From positions 1 through 5,551 of the forward strand of contig JAVBKP010000113.1 of assembly GCA_031553975.1 (NCBI GenBank): DNA of 5,551 nucleotides, in the 5' to 3' direction. Positions 1 through 5,551 of this stretch are shown here, one piece after another. The stretch comes from JAVBKP01 sp031553975. Lineage in GTDB: Bacteria; Bacillota; Clostridia; Peptostreptococcales; Anaerovoracaceae. Positions within the stretch are counted from its first letter, which is position 1. Each line of letters opens with the position of its first letter. The notes below the pieces were generated by a model. It was not told the DNA's origin, did no database searches, and saw nothing but the letters and a program-made list of their open reading frames with translations. Both the position numbers and the translations under genes were made by a program.

Positions 1-683
1 CGTTTATCCCGATAGAGCAGGAGACGGATCAGAATGTTCTTTCAATCGCAGACGGCAAGTGTCCTAAACTTCTTGTTGTTGACGATAAGGAAGATAATAT
101 TCATGTGCTTCGTGAGTTGCTAACGCCAGCGGGGTTCATCATTAGTGAGGCGCAAAATGGACAAGAGGCACTTGACATCTTAGAAAAAGAATCATTTGAT
201 TTGATTTTGATGGATCTGCGCATGCCAGTGATGGACGGCTACGAGGCGTCCATTAGGATAAGAAAAGCAGAAAAGCATGGAGATATTCCTATTGTTGCTT
301 TGACGGCTAGTGCTTTTGAGGAAGACAAACAACGTGTCTATGATATTGGCATAGATGATTTCATCAGGAAGCCTTTCCAAAGGAAAACTCTTTTTAATGT
401 CATCAAAAAACATCTTAATCTTGAATACATTTATGAGGATGAATCAGCAGAGATCATTGTTGCACAAGAAGATGATGTGAATTTTGATACAGTGCCAACC
501 ATGCTATTAGAGCGTTTAGAGGAAGCCGTTAACATGGCTGACTTTAATGAAGCGCTTGAAACTTTAAATCAAATGAGAGAATTTGCAACCGTAGGGGAAT
601 TTAATCTGACTAAATCATTGATTGATACTTTCCAATATGAAAAAGTTGCTGAAATTCTAAGCCGAATGCTGGCTAGCAGATAG
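1..683 (+). CDS. Hybrid sensor histidine kinase, 3' end only (ATPase end, receiver domain, helical tail)
   Basis: This is the C-terminal 226 residues of a gene that begins upstream of the window; the first whole codon is at position 3. The first residues (FIPIEQ) line up with the end of the HATPase domain of the next gene (FRVELPVK). A complete receiver domain follows. It has the acidic pair DD (codons 81-86), the phospho-acceptor Asp in LILMDLRMP (codon 213-215), the conserved Thr of ALTAS (303-305) and the Lys of RKPF (369-371), so it should be phosphorylatable. After the receiver comes an acidic helical tail of about 88 residues (from about 417) with no histidine. An in-frame GTG at 105 is not the real start, because it would remove the DD pair and first strand of the receiver. 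The gene ends with TAG followed at once by TAA. By hand alignment the receiver and tail are about 79% identical to the downstream gene, so the two are tandem paralogues. The sensor domain is not visible, and no output domain is present. Confidence 0.93.
   Translation, partial: FIPIEQETDQNVLSIADGKCPKLLVVDDKEDNIHVLRELLTPAGFIISEAQNGQEALDILEKESFDLILMDLRMPVMDGYEASIRIRKAEKHGDIPIVALTASAFEEDKQRVYDIGIDDFIRKPFQRKTLFNVIKKHLNLEYIYEDESAEIIVAQEDDVNFDTVPTMLLERLEEAVNMADFNEALETLNQMREFATVGEFNLTKSLIDTFQYEKVAEILSRMLASR
69..680 (+). repeat. Imperfect direct repeat, copy A (receiver plus tail coding region)
   Basis: This stretch aligns codon for codon with 4062-4676, apart from one extra codon near the end of the second copy. 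The encoded proteins differ at about 43 of 205 positions in my hand alignment. Longest identical DNA blocks noticed: 505-538 matches 4498-4531 (34 bases) and 611-644 matches 4604-4637 (34 bases); 315-337 is a shorter one (23 bases). It arises from gene duplication, not from a mobile element. Confidence 0.9.
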
Positions 684-723
684 TAAAGCTTCGTCAGAGG
701 ATCACGCGACAGGGACAGAGCTT

Positions 724-732
724 AGGAGGAGA
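724..732 (+). promoter_or_regulatory. Strong ribosome binding site for the 1313-residue kinase
   Basis: AGGAGGAGA gives a perfect AGGAGG core at 724-729, eight bases before the GTG at 738. This decides the start codon. The 54-base gap from the previous stop (684-737) shows no terminator hairpin followed by a T run and no clear promoter, so the two genes are probably co-transcribed (inference). Confidence 0.85.
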
Positions 733-737
733 CTACA

Positions 738-3700
738 GTGTATAAACGATTTTCCAAAATAGTAGTGTGCGTAATCTCAGCGCTTATATTGATGCAGAGC
801 GCGGTGTATGCACAGCAACCAGAGGATAAGACCGTACTTGTGGCGATTTCTAACAGTTCTGTCATTGTCATTGATAGAGTGCTTTACACAGCATTAAAAA
901 GACTGGGTTATGATCCTGTGATTGAACGGATGGAAACCAAAACGGCGATCAACTCCGTAGACGTTGGTGACAAGTATATACTCGGTGCAGTATCAGGGAT
1001 GGAGGAACATGGTACAAACTTAATCCGTGTGCCAGAAGTTGTTTCAGCAAGCGATTGCATGGTCTATGTAAAAGAAGGTAGCGATGTGGTTATTAATTCT
1101 TGGCAAGACGTCCGTGATCTTAGAATTGCGTATAACTCAAACCAAATTTATATTGAAAATAATTTGCAACAATACTGTGACAACCCGTTAAAATTTAATA
1201 ATTCAGAAAAAGCATTTGAGGCGCTTCAAAACAACCAAGCTGACGCTGTAATCATTTTAGAATTTGACTATGCCGACAATATAGTACCAAAAGGAATTGT
1301 AAAGACCAAAGCAGTTGATACATTGGCTGCATATTCTTACGTTAACAAAGAGTATGCGTATTTGGCGCCACAACTTACAGCTGAATATAAAGAGATGAGG
1401 CAGGATGGAACACTAGACAAAATAAAAAACCAACAGCCGATTAAAGACAAAGAGGGAAAAATTGTACTGCATGTCTCTTCCTATAATACTGATATGGTAT
1501 GGGAAAACCAATTGATACAGGGTACAAAAGATAGTTTGAAAGACCATGAGGAAATCACATATATTAATGTACCTCTTAATACAAGACGGCAACAAGGTGC
1601 AGATTTAAATAAAGATATAGCAAGAGATTATCTTTGCGATGAATTATTAGAAAAAATACCAGATGTACTGATTGTTTCTGATAACAATGCGCTTAACTTT
1701 GTTGTCAGCAATTATGCTACACTATTTGTTAATGTGCCTATTGTTTTTTGTGGTATAAATCAATTCCATAGTTCAATGCTTAACGGATTAGATGATTATT
1801 CCACTGGTGTAGTAGAGTGTGTTTCTGCACGAGAAACTGTTGAGGAAATGGTTAAACTATATCCCAATACAAAAAAAGTGTTTATGATCAATGACTATTC
1901 TTTATCGGGTCAGAAAATAAAGGATTCTATTGTAGAAGACTTGGGAGGCTACAAAGGAAATGTGTCCTTTGAGTATAATGAGAATCTTTCTATTTCAGAC
2001 CTAGCGAAAAAGATAGAATCTCTTGACAAGGATACTTTGGTTTTGCTAGGGACTTATTTTACAGATGACAATGGAGATTACTATTCAGAAGCTGACGTTT
2101 CCCAAATCATTCAAGCTGGCAGCAAAAATGCTTTTTTTACTTTGTATCCTGGCACATTTGATCTTGGTGTTTTGGGGGGCAAAATTACCAGTAGCTATAA
2201 CCATGGCTCTGCTGCAGCAAAAATGGCACTGAAAGTATTATACGGAACACCTCCAAATGAGATACCGATTATTTTTAGCCCTAATGGCATAAATGAATGG
2301 GTGTTTGACTACCAAGTAGCCGATCAGTTTTACTTCAATTACAATCTCTTTCCTAAGGACAGTACAATTATTAACAAGAAGCCACCAATTCATGAAAGTG
2401 ACCCTGTTTTAGTCGTAACAGTGATAAGCATAATTATTTTAATACTAATTGTGGCTGGCATATTAGGCGTATTTTCGGTGGTAACCAGAAGACGCAATAC
2501 AGAACTAATTGAAATACAAAAGAGCTTGCATACAGCAGAAGAACTTTTGGAAAGAGATTTGATCATTAAAGAAATAAAAAATAGACTAGAAAAATCTATA
2601 GGAAGCGCACCAATCGGATATGTAGTTACAATAGATGGCATAGTTATAGAAACAAATAGCTATATTGATGACATGTTTGGTTTAAAAATCAATCAACCAG
2701 TAAGAGAAGTTTACCTTGACCCATTAGAACGTGAGGACATACTCAAAAAATTTGATGAGGGAAGGTCAGCGCGCGGTCGAACTGTGTATTTAAAGACAGT
2801 GACGGGAGAGGCCCATCGTTTTCAGCTTAATTATAACACTGTGGAGTATGCCAATGAAATTGCATTTATTACATGGGTTGTGTCAGTTGAGGAGGTAGAG
2901 GCGCAAAAGGATGCCTTAAGTCTTGCAGAAAAAGACTTACAAAAGATAGTGGACACACAACCAGTACCAATGATTATCATTCGAAAAGCTGACATAAAAA
3001 TAATATATGTCAACGATTATGCCTCTTCTATCTTTGAATTTGATGAGCTGAAGGAAAAAGCAGATGATAAATTAGCACAAATTGTTGATTTGTTTTATGC
3101 AAATAAGCACGAGTATGGAGACAATGTTAAATTTGAATTTGTATATGACATTTCACCAGAAACAAAAAAAGATTTAAAAATATATGCCAGTGAAATCAAC
3201 TATAAAAATGACGAATGTATTATCTTTGTATGCCAGAATATATCAGCCCAAAAGAAGGAATCTGAACATTTATTAAACGCAGCAAAAAAAGAGCGTGAAG
3301 CAAACAAGATGAAAAGTGTATTTTTAGCCAACATGAGTCATGAAATAAGAACGCCTATGAATGCAATACTTGGTTTTTCGCAAATATTGATTTCTGATAA
3401 AGCCCTAGATCATAAGCAAAAAGAATTTATTCATTCCATCAATAAAAGTGGGGAGCATTTGCTAACACTCATCAATGATGTGTTGGAAATGTCTAAAATA
3501 GAAGCAGGAGCGATCACCTATAATCCGTCGAATATTGATTTATACGCCATGATTTTAGAAGTTAAGAATATGTTCATGGTGCGCACAAAGGCCAAAAACA
3601 TTTCATTTGTTGTAGAGTATGATGATTTGCCTAGGTATATATTTTCCGATGAGAGTAAGTTGATGCAAATTATGATCAATTTGCTTGGCAATGCAGTTAA

Positions 3701-4679
3701 ATTCACCCAAAGTGGCGGACTTTCTTGGATATTAAAATGCAACAATGTAGAAGAGCAAAATACACTTATTTTTGAAATTACCGATACGGGCGTAGGGATA
3801 GAGCATGATGAACTGGAACATATTTTTGAACCTTTTGAGCAAAGCGAGAGTGGTAAAAAAAATGGAGGGACAGGTCTTGGACTTGCAATCAGTAGGCAAC
3901 TTGCAAGGTTCCTTGGAGGAGATATTTATGCCAAAAGCGAGTATGGCGTAGGAACTACATTTAGGGTAGAGCTTCCAGTGAAAATTGGTGATGCACTGAG
4001 CCAAGCGAAGGCAGAAACGGTTCAGAATGTTGTTGCAATTGCAGAAGATAAGCATCCTAGAATTCTTGTTGTTGACGATAAGGAGGATAATATTCTAGTT
4101 CTTCGAGAACTGCTTGGGCCAGTTGGGTTCATCATTCGTGAGGCACGGGATGGTAGGGAGGCACTTGACATTTTTGAAAAAGAATCGCTAGACTTGATTT
4201 TGATGGATATGCGTATGCCAGTCATGGACGGCTATGAGGCGTCCATTAGGATCAGAGAATCAGAAAAGCATGGAGACATTCCGATTATTGCTTTGACGGC
4301 CAGCGCCTTTGAGGAAGACAAACAACGTGTTTATGACATCGGAATAGATGACTTCGTCAGAAAGCCTTTTCAAAGAAAATCCCTTTTTAATATAATCGAA
4401 AAGTACCTTAATATCGAATACATTTACGAGGAAGACACAGTAGAGGCTATAGTGGCACAAGATACGGATGTGAACTTTGATACGGTACCAGCAATCTTAT
4501 TAGAGCGTTTAGAGGAAGCCGTTAACATGGCAGATTTTAATGAAGCACTTGAAATTTTAGACATAATGATGGAATTCATCACTGTAGGAGAGTACAATCT
4601 GATTAAATCATTGATTGATACTTTCCAATATGAAAAAATTGCTCAAATCTTGAATCTGGATTTATCCAGCGATAGATAG
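738..4679 (+). CDS. Hybrid sensor histidine kinase with two solute-binding-protein-like sensor domains, two PAS domains and a receiver
   Basis: Complete 1313-residue membrane sensor kinase, started at GTG because of the AGGAGG eight bases upstream and the signal peptide that follows directly. Residues 1-25 are a signal peptide (KR, hydrophobic core, likely cleavage after VYA). Residues about 31-230 resemble a type 2 periplasmic binding protein (SBP_bac_3 or PhnD-like; SWQDVRDLRIAYN and YIENNL are typical). Residues about 241-540 resemble the ABC_sub_bind (PF04392, type 1 fold) family. A membrane segment spans about 557-582. A coiled-coil linker follows with no HAMP domain, then PAS domains at about 618-722 and 733-842. 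HisKA carries the phospho-acceptor His868 in MSHEIRTPMN. HATPase has the N box (N981, N985), G1 box DTGVGI (1016-1021), F box (FEPF, 1030-1033) and G2 box GGTGLGL (1043-1049). The receiver has D1113/D1114, phospho-acceptor D1157, T1187 and K1209. A helical tail of about 89 residues without histidine ends the protein. All catalytic residues are present, so it should autophosphorylate at His868 and pass phosphate to D1157. The ligand is unknown, and partners acting on D1157 are not in the window. Family assignment is secure; the exact names of the two sensor domains are less so. Confidence 0.96.
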   Translation: MYKRFSKIVVCVISALILMQSAVYAQQPEDKTVLVAISNSSVIVIDRVLYTALKRLGYDPVIERMETKTAINSVDVGDKYILGAVSGMEEHGTNLIRVPEVVSASDCMVYVKEGSDVVINSWQDVRDLRIAYNSNQIYIENNLQQYCDNPLKFNNSEKAFEALQNNQADAVIILEFDYADNIVPKGIVKTKAVDTLAAYSYVNKEYAYLAPQLTAEYKEMRQDGTLDKIKNQQPIKDKEGKIVLHVSSYNTDMVWENQLIQGTKDSLKDHEEITYINVPLNTRRQQGADLNKDIARDYLCDELLEKIPDVLIVSDNNALNFVVSNYATLFVNVPIVFCGINQFHSSMLNGLDDYSTGVVECVSARETVEEMVKLYPNTKKVFMINDYSLSGQKIKDSIVEDLGGYKGNVSFEYNENLSISDLAKKIESLDKDTLVLLGTYFTDDNGDYYSEADVSQIIQAGSKNAFFTLYPGTFDLGVLGGKITSSYNHGSAAAKMALKVLYGTPPNEIPIIFSPNGINEWVFDYQVADQFYFNYNLFPKDSTIINKKPPIHESDPVLVVTVISIIILILIVAGILGVFSVVTRRRNTELIEIQKSLHTAEELLERDLIIKEIKNRLEKSIGSAPIGYVVTIDGIVIETNSYIDDMFGLKINQPVREVYLDPLEREDILKKFDEGRSARGRTVYLKTVTGEAHRFQLNYNTVEYANEIAFITWVVSVEEVEAQKDALSLAEKDLQKIVDTQPVPMIIIRKADIKIIYVNDYASSIFEFDELKEKADDKLAQIVDLFYANKHEYGDNVKFEFVYDISPETKKDLKIYASEINYKNDECIIFVCQNISAQKKESEHLLNAAKKEREANKMKSVFLANMSHEIRTPMNAILGFSQILISDKALDHKQKEFIHSINKSGEHLLTLINDVLEMSKIEAGAITYNPSNIDLYAMILEVKNMFMVRTKAKNISFVVEYDDLPRYIFSDESKLMQIMINLLGNAVKFTQSGGLSWILKCNNVEEQNTLIFEITDTGVGIEHDELEHIFEPFEQSESGKKNGGTGLGLAISRQLARFLGGDIYAKSEYGVGTTFRVELPVKIGDALSQAKAETVQNVVAIAEDKHPRILVVDDKEDNILVLRELLGPVGFIIREARDGREALDIFEKESLDLILMDMRMPVMDGYEASIRIRESEKHGDIPIIALTASAFEEDKQRVYDIGIDDFVRKPFQRKSLFNIIEKYLNIEYIYEEDTVEAIVAQDTDVNFDTVPAILLERLEEAVNMADFNEALEILDIMMEFITVGEYNLIKSLIDTFQYEKIAQILNLDLSSDR
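2520..2560 (+). repeat. Shared linker sequence after the membrane segment, copy in gene 2
   Basis: This codes for KSLHTAEELLERD and the next partial codon, just inside the membrane segment of the 1313-residue kinase. It matches 5511-5551 in gene 3; the last 22 bases (2539-2560) are identical. The sensor regions upstream of the two copies are unrelated, so this marks the border between variable sensor and conserved kinase chassis. Confidence 0.85.
4062..4676 (+). repeat. Imperfect direct repeat, copy B (receiver plus tail coding region)
   Basis: Second copy of the region at 69-680, in the same orientation and the same reading frame, about 4 kb away. Many differences are synonymous third-position changes scattered between blocks of identity, and most amino-acid changes are conservative. 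This indicates that the protein sequence is under selection. Confidence 0.9.
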
Positions 4680-4790
4680 AGGTTGATACAGAAAAAACAA
4701 AAGATAAGTAGAAAATACGTGATGCATATGTTATTATCAAGCAAGCAGAGATATGTCTAGGCTGAAGTTTTTGTGATTGGAGTATTGAAT
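4680..4790 (+). other. 111-base intergenic spacer between the second and third sensor genes
   Basis: This AT-rich spacer separates two same-strand genes. I see no hairpin followed by a T run that would make an intrinsic terminator, and no remnant of coding sequence with family motifs. TTGATA at 4683-4688 resembles a -35 box, but no good -10 lies 16-18 bases downstream. It is twice as long as the gap before gene 2, so a separate promoter for gene 3 cannot be excluded. Confidence 0.5.
4779..4782 (+). promoter_or_regulatory. Ribosome binding site for the Cache sensor gene
   Basis: GGAG lies eight bases before the ATG at 4791. It supports that ATG over the in-frame TTG at 4785 (too close) and GTG at 4773 (upstream of the site). 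The frame is closed by a TAG at 4758, so no longer start is possible. Confidence 0.7.
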
Positions 4791-5551
4791 ATGAAAGAGA
4801 AGAATATTACATTGACACTTATTAAAAACACTTTTTTGTCGAGCGTAACTATTATTGGAGTATTTATATTTTTTACACTTTTTAGTCTAAATCAAATTGG
4901 AGATTCACGCTTAGAGCAACAAGAATCTACACTCAGAAACAATTTCGATCTTATGGTTAAAAGACAAACACAATCTGTTATCAGCATATTAGAAACATAT
5001 AACAAAAAAGTTCTAGATGGACAACTTACAAAAGATGAAGCGATGGCGCAAGCCGCAAACATTGTGCGCAATATGAATTACGGCGATGGTAATTATTACT
5101 TCGTGTACAATTCGAAAGGCGTAATCATAATTGATAGGGGATCCCTACTGGAGGGGGGGAACGAATTTGATTTTGTGGATATGAAAGGCAATTACTATGC
5201 ACGTGAATTAATTAGCAACGGCAAAAAAATAGATGGCGGATATTCAGAATATTATTTTTCAAAGCCAAATTCCAGCAATCCCATCGCAAAACGTAGCTAT
5301 AGCAAATACTTTGAGCCATTTGACTGGATCGTAGGGACAGGCAACTACAAAGATGATATAAATGTGATTTTTAATGATACGGAGACAGCAAACATAATCA
5401 AGGACCAAAACCGTAAGATGGTATTCATGATGATTGTCATAGGTGTGGGCGTTCTCATTATGTCTATACTGTTATCTCTAAGGACATCCATGAAATTGAA
5501 CAAAATGCAGAAGAGCCTTCATACAGCGGAAGAACTTTTGGAAAGAGATTT
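4791..5551 (+). CDS. Membrane sensor with a Cache domain, 5' part; probably a third hybrid histidine kinase
   Basis: The first 253 residues are present and the gene runs off the window. Residues about 14-34 are a membrane segment (or uncleaved signal anchor), about 35-205 an extracytoplasmic domain, and 210-230 a second membrane segment. The outer domain has the hallmarks of a single Cache domain of the sCache_2 type: NYYFVYNSKGVIIID at about 101-115, then FVDMKGNYY, GGYSEYYFSKP, a KRSYSKY segment, and DWIVGTGNY at 178-186. This family binds small molecules, often organic acids, outside the cell in chemoreceptors and kinases; the ligand here is unknown. After the second membrane segment there is no HAMP domain. 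Instead QKSLHTAEELLERD (to residue 253) exactly matches the post-membrane linker of the preceding kinase (residues 594-607). I therefore infer that PAS, HisKA, HATPase and receiver domains follow outside the window. A methyl-accepting chemotaxis protein is the main alternative, made unlikely by the shared linker. Confidence 0.88.
   Translation, partial: MKEKNITLTLIKNTFLSSVTIIGVFIFFTLFSLNQIGDSRLEQQESTLRNNFDLMVKRQTQSVISILETYNKKVLDGQLTKDEAMAQAANIVRNMNYGDGNYYFVYNSKGVIIIDRGSLLEGGNEFDFVDMKGNYYARELISNGKKIDGGYSEYYFSKPNSSNPIAKRSYSKYFEPFDWIVGTGNYKDDINVIFNDTETANIIKDQNRKMVFMMIVIGVGVLIMSILLSLRTSMKLNKMQKSLHTAEELLERD
5511..5551 (+). repeat. Shared linker sequence after the membrane segment, copy in gene 3
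   Basis: Counterpart of 2520-2560, cut off by the window end. Only a few third-position differences separate the copies (for example TTG against CTT for Leu, GCA against GCG for Ala). The match is still running at the last base, so the homology very probably extends beyond the window. Confidence 0.85.

Noticed and set aside
192..413. 73-residue minus-strand reading frame, with a similar one at 4260-4460
   Set aside because: These are antisense shadows of the two homologous receiver domains. They resemble each other only because the plus-strand genes are paralogues.
105..683. A 192-residue free-standing response regulator starting at GTG 105
   Set aside because: The frame is open back to the window edge. 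The residues before 105 hold the receiver's first strand and DD pair and align with the ATPase end of the paralogue, so GTG 105 is an internal valine.
684..737. AAGCT / AGCTT inverted repeat in the first gap as a terminator
   Set aside because: The arms are only five bases, about 30 bases apart, and no T run follows; the downstream copy runs into the ribosome binding site.
3855..3862. A8 tract with a possible A_AAA_AAT slippery site in the ATP lid
   Set aside because: The 0 frame continues through an intact G2 box. A -1 shift would stop within about 30 codons and lose the receiver, and I see no clear downstream stimulatory structure.
3732..4055. 107-residue minus-strand reading frame
   Set aside because: It lies wholly opposite the HATPase region, whose motifs are all intact on the plus strand, and its translation shows no recognisable domain.
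4683..4711. Possible sigma-70 promoter with TTGATA as -35
   Set aside because: No acceptable -10 sequence lies 16-18 bases downstream (AAGTAG at 4706-4711), so this is likely chance in AT-rich DNA.

Overview
The window holds three consecutive plus-strand genes, two of them cut by the window edges. All three look like members of one family of membrane-bound sensor kinases of the hybrid (histidine kinase plus receiver) type. The DNA is AT-rich. Shine-Dalgarno sites are of the AGGAGG type, one start is GTG, and lysine and isoleucine codons are rich in A and T. This suits a low-GC, signal-transduction-rich bacterium, perhaps an anaerobic Firmicute (Clostridia or Negativicutes) or a spirochaete. 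That placement is a weak inference, because no taxonomic marker gene is present.

Layout: (1) Positions 1-683 are the 3' end of a hybrid kinase. They hold the last residues of its ATPase domain, a complete receiver domain and an unnamed helical tail. (2) A 54-base gap ends in a strong ribosome binding site. (3) Positions 738-4679 are a complete 1313-residue hybrid kinase. In order it has a signal peptide, two different solute-binding-protein-like extracytoplasmic domains, one membrane segment, a coiled-coil linker, two PAS domains, HisKA, HATPase, a receiver and the same helical tail. (4) A 111-base gap follows, with no convincing terminator or promoter. (5) From 4791 to the window end lies the start of a third sensor protein, with two membrane segments flanking a single Cache domain. 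The window ends exactly as it enters the linker sequence that gene 2 also carries after its membrane segment.

The genes are clearly paralogues. The receiver-plus-tail of genes 1 and 2 is about 79% identical by hand alignment, with 34-base blocks of identical DNA. Genes 2 and 3 share 14 consecutive residues directly after otherwise unrelated sensor regions. The picture is a tandem array in which one conserved cytoplasmic signalling chassis carries different extracellular sensors. No DNA-binding response regulator, separate phosphotransfer protein, transporter or enzyme gene is visible here, so neither the ligand nor the output can be read from this window. There is no RNA gene, CRISPR array, insertion sequence or other mobile element that I can support, and no gene-free stretch longer than 111 bases.
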